Positions 44,901-52,105 of a stretch of DNA of 64,000 nt are shown here, in pieces (the stretch's first letter is position 1; every line of letters begins with the position of its first letter). The stretch is taken from contig NZ_UETB01000016.1 in NCBI RefSeq assembly GCF_900116375.1, positions 27,500 through 91,499 on the forward strand, in the 5' to 3' direction. Made by a program: the position numbers and the translations under genes. This DNA comes from Georgenia satyanarayanai (GTDB taxonomy: Bacteria > Actinomycetota > Actinomycetes > Actinomycetales > Actinomycetaceae). The notes below the pieces were generated by a model. It was given only the letters and a program-made list of their open reading frames with translations. It made no database searches and had not been told where the DNA came from.

Positions 44901-45974
44901 CCAGTTGAGCCACTTGTCCGAGCGGGTCCAGTTCAGCGGCAGGCCCTCGTTGGCCGGGTGCTGACGGTCGACGACGTTGACGGTCGCCTCGTTCACCGGG
45001 ATCTCGACCTCGGGCGGGTCGATGGACTCGTCGGTGAACAGCAGCAGGTCGGCGAGCTGGGTCGCCGACTCGCCCTTGTTGGCGGTGATGTCCAGCTGGA
45101 AGTACTGGTACGCCACGTCGTTGTCGAAGGCGTAGGTCTTGCGCTGGAAACGCTGGGGGAAGTCGTCGCTGCGGGTGTCGAGGTCCACCCACGTCTCGCC
45201 GTCGGTGGAGCCGCGCAGCGTCCACTCGGCCGGGTCGCGGCCGGCGAAGTCGTTGGCCGAGGTCATGGCGTAGTTCGTCACGACGGCGGGCTCGGTCAGC
45301 TCGAGGCTGATGGTCGCGGTCCTCGCGAAGGAGAGCCACTTGGTGCTCGAGTCGTCGTCGATGAGGTTGACGGCGCGCTCGTTGTTGGGCTGGTCGCCGG
45401 TCGCCGAGATGGTGGCGACCTCCTCCGGCGTGGGCCGGGCGCCTGCCGTCCGGGCACCGAGGAGCCCGGTGAACCACTGGGACTCGGGCTGGGCGTTGAC
45501 GGCGTCACGCACGCCGAGGAAGCCTCCGCCGTCGCCCACGAAGTCCTGCAGGGCGCTCTCCTGCGCGCCGTCGAGCTCGGTGCCGTCGGCGGAGAGGAAG
45601 ACGACCCCGCGGTAGGCGTCGAGGTTCTCCTCGGTGAAGTCGGCCGGGTCGCTGGAGACGGTGACGTCGAAGTCGTTCTCGGCGCCGAGCTCCTCGATCG
45701 CGGCGGCGGCCTGGAGGACCGGGTCCTCCTGGGCCTCGGGGTCCCCGTGGAAGACGAGGACGCTGACGTCCGCGGCCGCCTGCGCGGCACGGTTCTTGGC
45801 GACGGCGGGCGTGGTGTCCGCGCTGCCCGGCGCGGCGAGCGCGGGGACGGCGGACATCGTGAGCATGAGCGCCGCGCTGGTGCTGAGGACCCCGGCCTTC
45901 CGGAGCCGCTGTGCCCGCGCGCCGGTGGACGGGCGTGGTCGTGTGCTGGTCAATTCTCCCCCTGTGTTTCGCAT
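41970..45974 (-). CDS. Secreted ThuA / discoidin / PQQ-type sugar dehydrogenase / PKD / DUF1080 protein
   Basis: 1334 residues, signal ending SAVPALAAPG. Domains in order: ThuA-like start (VSVLVFHGDPEAQEDPV, about 60-185); an inserted F5/8 discoidin-like sugar-binding module (WLSFARTATISLELTEPAVV, about 190-315); the rest of ThuA (WCRDYDGGRSFYTGMGGTPG, 320-445); glucose/sorbosone-dehydrogenase propeller (GLLGLEPDPNF, HSCCHAGGGMDFDDEGNLYV, 448-955); PKD (WHWDFGDGTTS, 970-1038); a 75-residue domain shared with the cupredoxin (VWIGDVDTGV, 1042-1118); and a C-terminal DUF1080 lectin-like or 3-keto-glycosidase domain (FSDFSLKLQFRDV, 1123-1328). Probably oxidises or cleaves sugars outside the cell. 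36 nt after the laccase gene. Confidence 0.87.
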   Translation of the reverse strand: MRNTGGELTSTRPRPSTGARAQRLRKAGVLSTSAALMLTMSAVPALAAPGSADTTPAVAKNRAAQAAADVSVLVFHGDPEAQEDPVLQAAAAIEELGAENDFDVTVSSDPADFTEENLDAYRGVVFLSADGTELDGAQESALQDFVGDGGGFLGVRDAVNAQPESQWFTGLLGARTAGARPTPEEVATISATGDQPNNERAVNLIDDDSSTKWLSFARTATISLELTEPAVVTNYAMTSANDFAGRDPAEWTLRGSTDGETWVDLDTRSDDFPQRFQRKTYAFDNDVAYQYFQLDITANKGESATQLADLLLFTDESIDPPEVEIPVNEATVNVVDRQHPANEGLPLNWTRSDKWLNWDTNPIGEVHTVAQVQEWDYDAGDTANGPFHPISWCRDYDGGRSFYTGMGGTPGSWDEDAFRSHVLGAIQWSAGLVRGDCQATIGDNYEIERLTTTNSPGTLDQIGESHGVSIAEDGTVFYIGRGACPTGPIPSWESENVGLGCGSIHQYDPETDEVTLLTVLDVFGNRGSGGELVKSEEGLLGLEPDPNFAENNWVYVYWMPYDSIDTENRVGMRTVSRFTYDPETPGIDQDTRVDLLEWETQIHSCCHAGGGMDFDDEGNLYVSTGDSNSSQGSDGYSGNNWTQDYKGISFQDARRTSGNTNDLNGKILRIHPEEDGSYTIPEGNLFTGDEGDGDQARPEIYVMGVRNPSRIQIDPDTDWLTAAWVGPDAFGPDPELGPAKYETATIITSAGNQGWPYCMGNRQPYRDRSNEDASVLTDWYDCDDLENTSPRNTGLVDIPDARDNSIWYSPGGGGPIFPRDENGIPSYEEDEVTYTQPYLRGGGQAVMSGPTYRTSQVDQDSDIAWPEYWEGKWLIGDQSNSNNRVAVTPNPDGVDEQAPPAFAEDLRHIIRAGGGSDQLQSWMDASFGPDGALYMLDYGSAFFTLHENQKLIRIAYTGGPATPAPTAQAASVQSSPLTVQFTGSRSGGVAWHWDFGDGTTSTEADPQHTYDRIEDYTATLTVTYADGTTETVETAVVIECPVPDARDTVWIGDVDTGVANDDLGGCTIADLINDEGEWDTHGAFIRHVNELVRQLKNDRVITGREGAQLSSGATRSEVGRPGHTGYRWLFDGTSASLEDWRQAPGGHFELLPGGSILSRGGLGMLWYEAEEFSDFSLKLQFRDVSEGDTYANGGVFVRFPDPTAAEQPECGEGQSEAWVAIMCGHEIQIYDGPSGEPQKTGSVYNFAPIGLDEAGVTDKGVWNDYEIRVVGQQYTILRNGEVINEWENTPGQESSRAGDPPTDLRQFASGFIGLQNHGNNDLMEYRNVRVRDLS

Positions 45975-46010
45975 GCGGGACGGCCCGGCGGCGGTGCCGG
46001 ACCGGGAGTT

Positions 46011-47066
46011 CTAGTGGTGGCCGCTCCCTTCGTGGTCGTGGAACCAGTCGATGGACTCCTGCGCGCCGTCGGGCATGCTCCCGTCCGCGTTGCGGACGAG
46101 GAAGATGCCGGACATGCCGGCGTCGGAGTGGAACTGGACGTGGCAGTGGTACATCCACGCGCCGGGGCCGACGTCCTCGCCGGCGATCACCTGGAAGCCG
46201 AAGGAGTCACCGCCGTTGAGGTCGCGGTTGTCGATGATCTGGCTGGAGTCCCGCGGGCCCTCCAGGTAGCCCGTGCGGGTGTTGGCCCAGCGGTGGGCGT
46301 GCAGGTGGAAGGTGTGGAACATGTCGCCGTGGCCGATGCAGACGAACTCGACGGTCTCGCCGTGGTTGGCCTCGAACATCGGGGTGTCCGGCGCGATCTT
46401 GTTGTTGATGAGCATCCCGTTGAAGACCACCGTGAACTGACGGTCGGGGAGGATGTCGCCCTGCCGGCGGACGATGAGGCCCCCGTAGAGGCCGGCGGCG
46501 ACGCCGGCCGTGCCGTGCGGGGTGCCCATCGCGTGGTCGTGGTAGTGCCAGTAGCCGGCGGTGCCCGGGCGCGCCCAGCGGCCCAGCGACCTCTCCCCGG
46601 TGGTGCGCCAGACGTACGTGCGTGTCTCGCCCGGGCCGTTGTAGGACCTGTTGAACGGGGACCCGTCGGAGTTGACGTCGTAGAGCACCCCGTGGGGGTG
46701 GATGGAGACGTCGCGGTCGGTCGTGTTGACGAGCGTGATCTCCATCGTGTCGCCCTCGTACATCTCGAGGAGCGGCCCGGGGATCGTCGCCTTGCCGGGC
46801 TCCAGGCCATAGCCGGTCTGCCCGCCTCCGAGGTCCTCGACGTACATCGTGATCCGGTGGACGGTGCCCGCCGTGGCCCGCGCGGTGGCGGTCGCGCCCG
46901 CGGCGGTGGTCGCCGTGCCGCGGCTCGTGGCGGGCGCCGAGACGGCACCCGCGGAGGAGCCGACGGCGGCCACCGAGGCCGGGACGAACATCGCGGCAGC
47001 GGCTCCGGCGAGGACGCTGCGGCGTGAGAGCGCACCGTCGGTGCGCGGAGTGGACGTGTCTGTCAT
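46011..47066 (-). CDS. Two-domain multicopper oxidase (small laccase type)
   Basis: 351-residue secreted copper oxidase. Tat-type signal (LSRRSVLAGAAAAMFVPAS). All four copper motifs of two-domain laccases are intact: SIHPHG (about residue 120), GYWHYHDHAMG (about 177), DMFHTFHLHAHRW (about 255) and MYHCHVQFHSDAGM (about 310), the last with the Cys and Met-flanked type-1 site. Such enzymes work as trimers and oxidise phenols or metals with O2. First gene of the cluster; a strong promoter lies at 47206-47234. The neighbouring cupredoxin and sugar dehydrogenase suggest linked extracellular oxidation. Confidence 0.92.
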   Translation of the reverse strand: MTDTSTPRTDGALSRRSVLAGAAAAMFVPASVAAVGSSAGAVSAPATSRGTATTAAGATATARATAGTVHRITMYVEDLGGGQTGYGLEPGKATIPGPLLEMYEGDTMEITLVNTTDRDVSIHPHGVLYDVNSDGSPFNRSYNGPGETRTYVWRTTGERSLGRWARPGTAGYWHYHDHAMGTPHGTAGVAAGLYGGLIVRRQGDILPDRQFTVVFNGMLINNKIAPDTPMFEANHGETVEFVCIGHGDMFHTFHLHAHRWANTRTGYLEGPRDSSQIIDNRDLNGGDSFGFQVIAGEDVGPGAWMYHCHVQFHSDAGMSGIFLVRNADGSMPDGAQESIDWFHDHEGSGHH

Positions 47067-47205
47067 GTGGAGGCTCCCGTCGTCTCGACAGACACCTCGG
47101 CCGTACGCACCTCGCCGGCAGGACCCCCCGACGACGACGCGTGCGCGGCTGAGCGAGCGCGTCGTTGCGACTACCGAGGCGTGAGGCATATCACCAAACG
47201 CCCCG

Positions 47206-47234
47206 ACCCTAGGCCTACTTCTGGCGAAGGTCAA
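47206..47234 (-). promoter_or_regulatory. Promoter of the laccase cluster
   Basis: Minus strand: -35 TTGACC (47229-47234), 17-nt spacer, -10 TAGGGT (47206-47211), about 140 nt before the laccase ATG. It lies in the least GC-rich stretch of the window (about 47185-47350). Confidence 0.65.
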
Positions 47235-47313
47235 GCAAAAGATGAAATGTCGATTGCGGACGTGCTGACCGTGTCCGGTTGTCGCGTCAACTTCTGTTCG
47301 TCAATCTTCCAAA

Positions 47314-47364
47314 GGGGGTTGCCAGTTCGGCACGGAGACGATTGACTCCCTCCTGGGGGTTGCC
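47314..47364. promoter_or_regulatory. Paired GGGGGTTGCC direct repeats in the laccase/beta-helix intergenic region
   Basis: GGGGGTTGCC occurs at 47314-47323 and 47355-47364, 41 bp apart (about four helical turns), on the plus strand, upstream of both divergent units. Candidate activator or repressor sites. Nothing else but a short ORF was found in the 550-nt gap 47067-47616. Confidence 0.35.
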
Positions 47365-47400
47365 CCGACAGCGATGTCGTCAACAGGGCAGGAGTGACAG

Positions 47401-47514
47401 ATGGAGTCACGAAAGTCGCGTTCGTCGCACGTGCCGGTGCCCGCACCGGCCGTGCCCCGCCCTGTTCTGGGCGCGGACGTGGAGGTACCGGCGTCTCGTC
47501 GTGCGCAGCTCTGA
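47401..47514 (+). CDS. Possible 37-residue small protein
   Basis: ATG at 47401 has AGGAG six bases upstream and opens a short basic, Pro/Val-rich frame (MESRKSRSSHVPVP at the start) ending with TGA at 47512. No family recognised. After this stop the same frame stays open through to the beta-helix gene at 47617, so it may be the remains of a longer N-terminus, a leader ORF, or chance. Confidence 0.3.
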   Translation: MESRKSRSSHVPVPAPAVPRPVLGADVEVPASRRAQL

Positions 47515-47616
47515 CGAGCTCACGGTGCCACCCTCGCCATCCACCGCCTCCGTGCGCAGGCCGTCGACGACGTCGTCGTCGCTGTGCCGGGGAATGTCAC
47601 CTCACAAGGAGAAACC

Positions 47617-48588
47617 ATGCGTAAGAGAATGACCACGGTCCTCATCGGGGGACTGGCGCTCGCCGGGCTCGGCGCGATCGCCCCGGCGCAGGCAGCGCTG
47701 ACCACCTCCTGTGACGGCGAGGCGGGCGGCGTGACCGTGCCCGGTGACCTCGTCGTCCGCGCCGGCGACGCCTGCTCGCTCGAGGACACGGTCATCAACG
47801 GCAACGTGCGGGTGGCCGCCGGTGCCGACCTCGTCGCCGACGGCCTCACCGTCAACGGCAACGTCGTCGTCCAGAGCGAGGGCTACCTCGACCTCCTCAA
47901 CTCGACCGTCACGGGCAACGTCGTCAACCGCGGCGCCTACGGCGTCTACCTCGACTACACGACGGCCAACGCCTACACGGCGAACGCCAACGTCAACCCC
48001 GACTCCTTCCTGTGGACCTACGAGGCCGACTTCTCCGGCCGGGTCCTCGCCACCGGCGGGTCGGTCCTCCTCGAGACGACCTACGTCAACCGCGCCGTCG
48101 AGACGAGCGACACGCAGTACACCGACATCCTCGACACGGTGGTCGGCGGTGCCCTCACGGTCACCGGCACGGACTACGGCGCGTTCGTCTGCGGCAGCGA
48201 GGTCGACGGGCACGCGACCTTCGCGAGCAACGGCGAGGGCGTCCAGCTCGGCGCGGGCGGCGCGCTCGGTGACTGCGAGCTCGGCACGAGCGTGTGGGGC
48301 GGCAACGTGACGGTCGCCGGCACCACCGGCCACGTCCAGGTCACCGACAACATCATCCGCGGCAACCTCGACGGCACGGGCAACGACTCCGTCGCCCAGA
48401 GCGACAACCGCATCCGCGGCGAGCTCGGCGGCCAGTTCGCCGAGCAGGCGCAGATGCGCATGCGCATGCAGCTCGAGGCGCCCGCCGCCGAGTCCGGCGC
48501 GGAGCGCGAGGTGCTCGAGCAGCTGCGCAGCGAGCGCCTGTCCAAGGCCGAGGCCGGCGCCGAGAAGGCCGGTCCCGCCAACCTCTGA
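47617..48588 (+). CDS. Secreted beta-helix (bactofilin/polymer-like) protein
   Basis: 323-residue exported protein. CAAGGAGAAACC precedes ATG 47617. Signal peptide ends IAPAQAALTT. The mature part has repeating short strands of the type GNVRVAAGADLVADGLTVNG, NVVVQSEGYLDLLNSTVTGN and GGALTVTGTDYGAFVCGSEV, the rhythm of a right-handed beta-helix like bactofilin or polysaccharide-binding proteins. Four Cys in two separated pairs may form disulfides. The C-terminal 50 residues are a charged helix (EREVLEQLRSERLSKAEAGA). Function unknown; a surface or matrix protein is a guess. A strong terminator follows. Confidence 0.75.
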   Translation: MRKRMTTVLIGGLALAGLGAIAPAQAALTTSCDGEAGGVTVPGDLVVRAGDACSLEDTVINGNVRVAAGADLVADGLTVNGNVVVQSEGYLDLLNSTVTGNVVNRGAYGVYLDYTTANAYTANANVNPDSFLWTYEADFSGRVLATGGSVLLETTYVNRAVETSDTQYTDILDTVVGGALTVTGTDYGAFVCGSEVDGHATFASNGEGVQLGAGGALGDCELGTSVWGGNVTVAGTTGHVQVTDNIIRGNLDGTGNDSVAQSDNRIRGELGGQFAEQAQMRMRMQLEAPAAESGAEREVLEQLRSERLSKAEAGAEKAGPANL

Positions 48589-48594
48589 GTGACT

Positions 48595-48644
48595 CCGGTG
48601 CCGGGAGCCGGCCGTGCGCACACGCGGCCCGCTCCCGGCACCGG
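48595..48644 (+). terminator. Terminator after the beta-helix gene
   Basis: Perfect 14-bp outer stem CCGGTGCCGGGAGC / GCTCCCGGCACCGG with an additional inner pairing (GGCCG/CGGCC). Confidence 0.8.
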
Positions 48645-48703
48645 CGTGTCCGGGCACGCGTGAACCGCGGTCTTCCGCCACGCCGGGCCGCTAGCCTCGC
48701 ACC

Positions 48704-49324
48704 GTGCGACTTCTCCGGGCATGGGTGCCCGCCCTCCTCGCCGCGACGCTCTGGTTCGTCAGCGGTGCGATCGAGTGGCTCAGCCGGCGGACGTCGGGCC
48801 TCGTCCTCGAGGTCCTCGACCTTCTCGCGCCGGAGACCGTGCCGATGGACCACCTCCACACGCCCGTGCCGTGGCCCTTCGTGCTGTCCGGGCTGTCGAT
48901 GCTCGCCGTCGCGGGCGCGTACGCCGCCGCGCTCGCCCTCGTCCGTGCCCGACGGCGGGAGGCGCCCGCCACCACGACCCTCGCCGCGTACTGGATGTGC
49001 GCCGTCGTCGCGGGTGCCGTGACGGCCGCGGTCCCGTTCGTCGTGGCCGTGGTGGGGGCGTTCGCGGAGGGGCGCATGCCGTCCGGTCTGGCGGGGACCT
49101 ACCTCGTGACCGGCGCGCACTGGGGACTGCTGTGGGGCTGGCTGCCCGCGGTGCTCGCCCGTGCGCTCGACACCGACGACGACGCCCGGCGCTCCCGCGG
49201 CGGGCTCGCCGTCGCGGGAGCGCTCGTCCTGCTCGCCGCCGGGCTGGGCACGGCCGTGGCGGCTCCCGCGGCCGATGCCGCGCTCACGGAGGCCGTCTCC
49301 ACCGCGCCCGCGCCCGGGCCGTGA
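48704..49324 (+). CDS. Four/five-helix membrane protein of unknown family
   Basis: 206 residues, GTG start. Membrane helices at about 5-25 (AWVPALLAATLWFVSGAIEW), 58-80, 92-118 and 170-190; the second half contains GTYLVTGAHWGLLWGWLPAV. A short segment between helices 1 and 2 (PETVPMDHLHTPVPWPF) could lie outside. No known family recognised. The stop TGA at 49322 is followed, in the same frame, by a further 73 codons encoding a 12-residue repeat tail. The gene is preceded by a terminator and is monocistronic. Confidence 0.65.
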   Translation: MRLLRAWVPALLAATLWFVSGAIEWLSRRTSGLVLEVLDLLAPETVPMDHLHTPVPWPFVLSGLSMLAVAGAYAAALALVRARRREAPATTTLAAYWMCAVVAGAVTAAVPFVVAVVGAFAEGRMPSGLAGTYLVTGAHWGLLWGWLPAVLARALDTDDDARRSRGGLAVAGALVLLAAGLGTAVAAPAADAALTEAVSTAPAPGP

Positions 49325-49333
49325 CAGGCGCTC

Positions 49334-49477
49334 GCGGGAGCGCCGGTGACCGAGGTGCCACCTGTGCTTGCGGGGGCGCCGGTGACCGAGCTGCCACCTG
49401 CGCTTGCGGGGGCGCCGGTGACCGAGCCGCCACCTGCGCTCGCGGGGGCGCCGGTGACCGAGGTGGCGCCGGCGGAG
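49334..49477 (+). repeat. 36-bp tandem repeat, about four units, in frame after the stop at 49322
   Basis: Units start at 49334, 49370, 49406 and 49442 with GCGGGGGCGCCGGTGACCGA; the fourth diverges in its last part. Read in the frame of the upstream membrane protein they encode AGAPVTELPPAL-type 12-residue units up to TGA at 49541. Codons CCA, CCT and CTT are frequent here and rare elsewhere in the window. The rest of the gap to 49764 shows no gene. Confidence 0.85.
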
Positions 49478-49693
49478 CGGGCGGTTCGCGGTGCCGGGGA
49501 GGCGCACGTGGCGGTGACCGCGTGGAGCCTGGGGACGGACTGAGGGTGCAGCAGAGCTGACCGGCCGGCCACCACCACGGCGGGGCGGGTGGCTGGGACC
49601 GCAGCACGGTCGAGGCTGGCGGGGCCTCGGCCCTCTTGGCACGCCCTCCTGCGTGCGCTGCGCGGAGCGGGGAGCACGTCGCGGTATTCAGTG

Positions 49694-49733
49694 TTGCCAA
49701 GTACCGGTACCTAGCGCTACTGTGTACCGGTAC
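49694..49733 (+). promoter_or_regulatory. Promoter and twin palindromic operators of the PadR operon
   Basis: -35 TTGCCA (49694-49699), 18-nt spacer, -10 TACTGT (49718-49723). Two identical palindromes GTACCGGTAC at 49701-49710 and 49724-49733 flank the -10. Their identity and position point to autorepression by the PadR protein encoded next. Confidence 0.65.
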
Positions 49734-49764
49734 CCAATGACGCTATGTACCAGGAGGCGGGCAC

Positions 49765-50100
49765 GTGGCCAACCAGATGACGGAGATGCTCAAGGGGACC
49801 CTCGAGGGCATCGTCCTCGCGATCCTCGGCGGGCGGGCTGCGTACGGGTACGAGATCACGGCGGGCCTGCGTGACCGAGGGTTCTCGGACATCGCCGAGG
49901 GCACCGTCTACGCGCTGCTCGTCAGGATCGAGCAGCGGGGGCTCGTGGACGTGGAGAAGGTCCCGTCCGAGAAGGGCCCACCGCGCAAGGTCTACTCGCT
50001 CAACGCGCAGGGGCGGGAGCGTCTGGCCGAGTTCTGGCAGACGTGGAGCTTCCTCTCCGAGCGCATCGACCAGCTCCGTGACGACGACGAAAGGACATGA
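49765..50100 (+). CDS. PadR family transcriptional regulator
   Basis: 111-residue winged-helix repressor. LEGIVLAILGGRAAYGYEIT, then DIAEGTVYALLVRIEQRGLV and PRKVYSLNAQGRERLAEF give the complete PadR domain with a short dimerisation helix. GTG at 49765 after CAGGAGG. It opens a four-gene unit (PadR, DUF1048, ATPase, permease), all joined by 4-nt overlaps. Likely a drug-sensing repressor of the exporter. Confidence 0.93.
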   Translation: MANQMTEMLKGTLEGIVLAILGGRAAYGYEITAGLRDRGFSDIAEGTVYALLVRIEQRGLVDVEKVPSEKGPPRKVYSLNAQGRERLAEFWQTWSFLSERIDQLRDDDERT

Positions 50101-50483
50101 CGATGGCCGGGAAGTGGATCGAGGCGGTCACCGGACCGCTCGAGCAGAAGAAGCAGTACCGCAGGGACAAGGCGCGGATCGACGGGCTGCCCGAGCCGCA
50201 CCGCACCGCCGCGCGGGCCATGCACCGCTACGTCCTGCACGCCAGCGGCGTGACCGACGGTGACGTCCTCATGGCGATGGTCACCGACCTCGCCGACCTG
50301 TGGGAGCGCGCGGCCATCGACCACACTCCGGTGCGCACGATCGTCGGGGAGGACCCGGTGGACTTCACCGAGTCCTTCGCCAAGGCGTACGGCGGCAAGG
50401 AGTGGATGGACAAGGAGCGTGCCCGGCTCACCACGGCGATCGACACCGCGGCGGAGGACGGTGGGGAGGTGCGGGACGAGTGA
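50097..50483 (+). CDS. DUF1048 protein
   Basis: 128-residue soluble all-helical protein of the DUF1048 family, which is nearly always coded beside PadR regulators. KWIEAVTGPLEQKKQYRRDK and MVTDLADLWERAAIDHTPVR are family signatures; EDPVDFTESFAKAYGGKEWM is the closing motif. ATG 50097 overlaps the PadR stop; its own stop overlaps the ATPase start. Role not established; an accessory of PadR or of the ABC exporter is plausible. Confidence 0.9.
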   Translation: MTMAGKWIEAVTGPLEQKKQYRRDKARIDGLPEPHRTAARAMHRYVLHASGVTDGDVLMAMVTDLADLWERAAIDHTPVRTIVGEDPVDFTESFAKAYGGKEWMDKERARLTTAIDTAAEDGGEVRDE

Positions 50484-51280
50484 ACGCGACCGCCACCCGC
50501 GCGCCGGCCATCCGGGTGCGGGGGATCAGGAAGTCCTTCGGAGACGTCGACGTTCTCCGTGGCGTCGACCTCGACGTCGCCGCGGGCACCATCCACGCGC
50601 TGCTCGGCTCGAACGGCGCGGGGAAGACGACGCTGGTGAGGATCCTCTCGACGCTGGCCAGGGCCGACGCCGGCACCGCCAGCGTCCAGGGGCACGACGT
50701 CGCCGCGGCACCCGGCAGGGTGCGTGAGTCGATCAGCCTCACCGGCCAGTTCGCCGCCGTCGACGAGGTGCTCACCGGCCGCGAGAACCTTGTCCTCGTC
50801 GCACGGCTGCGCCACCTGCCGGACCCGGACGCCGTCGCCGACGACATGCTCGCCCGCTTCTCCCTCACGGAGGCGGGTGGGCGCCGGGCGGGGGAGTACT
50901 CCGGCGGTATGCGCCGCCGGCTCGACATCGCGATGAGTCTCGTCGGGAACCCGCCCGTCATCTTCCTCGACGAGCCGACCACCGGTCTGGACCCGCAGGC
51001 ACGCGTGGAGGTGTGGCGGACCGTCAAGCAGCTCGCCGACGGCGGGACCACCGTGCTCCTCACGACGCAGTACCTCGACGAGGCAGAGCAGCTGGCCGAC
51101 CGCATCGCGATCCTGCACCAGGGCACGATCATCCGCAGCGGCTCGCTCGCCGAGCTCAAGCGGCTGCTCCCGTCGGCGACGGTCGAGTACGTCGAGAAGC
51201 AGCCGACCCTCGAGGAGGTCTTCCTCGCCCTCGTCGGGGAGGCCGACGATGCCACGTCCGCAGGGAAGGAGCTGTCATGA
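50480..51280 (+). CDS. ABC exporter ATP-binding protein (DrrA-like)
   Basis: 266-residue ATPase. Walker A LLGSNGAGKTTLVRILSTLA, signature YSGGMRRRLDIAMSLV, Walker B VIFLDEPTTGLDPQARVEVW, and TTQYLDEAEQLADRIAIL, where the switch His is replaced by Gln as in many DrrA-type proteins. LEEVFLALVG is the common C-terminal motif. GTG start at 50480. Drug or toxin export is likely from family and regulator type. Confidence 0.93.
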   Translation: MNATATRAPAIRVRGIRKSFGDVDVLRGVDLDVAAGTIHALLGSNGAGKTTLVRILSTLARADAGTASVQGHDVAAAPGRVRESISLTGQFAAVDEVLTGRENLVLVARLRHLPDPDAVADDMLARFSLTEAGGRRAGEYSGGMRRRLDIAMSLVGNPPVIFLDEPTTGLDPQARVEVWRTVKQLADGGTTVLLTTQYLDEAEQLADRIAILHQGTIIRSGSLAELKRLLPSATVEYVEKQPTLEEVFLALVGEADDATSAGKELS

Positions 51281-52041
51281 CCACGCACGTCCTCAACGAC
51301 GCCGGTGTCCTCACCGGGCGCTCGCTCCGTCACATCCTCCGCAGCCCCGACACGATCATCACGACGGCGGTGACACCGATCGCGCTCATGCTCCTGTTCG
51401 TCTACGTGCTGGGCGCGGCCATCGACACGGGAGGCGAGGGGTCGTACGTCGACTACCTGCTGCCCGGCATCCTGCTCATCACGATCGCCTCGGGCATCGC
51501 GTACACGTCCTACCGGCTGTTCCTCGACATGCAGGGCGGCATCGTCGAGCGCTTCCGGACCATGCCGATCGCCCGCTCCAGCGTGCTGTGGGCGCACGTG
51601 CTCACCTCGGTGGTGGCCAACCTCGTCTCGGTCGCCATCGTCACCGGCGTCGCCCTGCTCATGGGCTTCCGGACGGGGGCGTCGGTGGGTGAGTGGCTCG
51701 CCGTCGTCGGGATCCTCGCGCTCTTCACGCTGGCCCTCACGTGGGTGGCGGTGATCGCCGGGTTGGCGGCGCGGACGGTCGACGGCGCGAGCGCCTTCAG
51801 CTACCCGCTCATCTTCCTGCCGTTCATCAGCTCGGCCTTCGTGCCGACCGACACGATGCCCGCTCCTGTCGCGTGGTTCGCCGAGCACCAGCCGGTGACC
51901 GCGATCGTCGACACGGTGCGCGCGTTGTTCGCCGGGGGCCCGGTGGGCTCGGACATCTGGGTCGCCCTCGCCTGGCTCGTCGGGATCCTTGCCGCTGCCT
52001 ACGCCGGTGCCGCCTCCATGTACCGCCGCAAGACCGGCTGA
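51277..52041 (+). CDS. ABC-2 exporter permease (DrrB-like)
   Basis: 254 residues with six helices. SLRHILRSPDTIITTAVTPI, LLPGILLITIASGIAYTSYR, GIVERFRTMPIARSSVLWAH (coupling helix) and the C-terminal FAEHQPVTAIVDTVRALFAG are DrrB/ABC2 hallmarks. ATG 51277 overlaps the ATPase stop. Last gene of the PadR operon, followed by a hairpin shared with the convergent HNH gene. Confidence 0.93.
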   Translation: MTTHVLNDAGVLTGRSLRHILRSPDTIITTAVTPIALMLLFVYVLGAAIDTGGEGSYVDYLLPGILLITIASGIAYTSYRLFLDMQGGIVERFRTMPIARSSVLWAHVLTSVVANLVSVAIVTGVALLMGFRTGASVGEWLAVVGILALFTLALTWVAVIAGLAARTVDGASAFSYPLIFLPFISSAFVPTDTMPAPVAWFAEHQPVTAIVDTVRALFAGGPVGSDIWVALAWLVGILAAAYAGAASMYRRKTG

Positions 52042-52062
52042 CACGCGCCGGTCTCGGGTCCT

Positions 52063-52087
52063 CCCACCGCCCGTGCCGGGTGGTGGG
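52063..52087. terminator. Bidirectional hairpin between exporter and HNH gene
   Basis: 11-bp stem CCCACCGCCCG / CGGGTGGTGGG with one wobble and 3-nt loop, between convergent stops at 52041 and 52106. Confidence 0.65.
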
Positions 52088-52105
52088 CAGAGCTGTCCCC
52101 TGGGG

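Noticed and set aside
47515..47616. Open frame linking the 37-codon ORF to the beta-helix gene
   Set aside because: Interrupted by the TGA at 47512 and followed by a proper ribosome site and signal peptide at 47617, so the downstream start is preferred.
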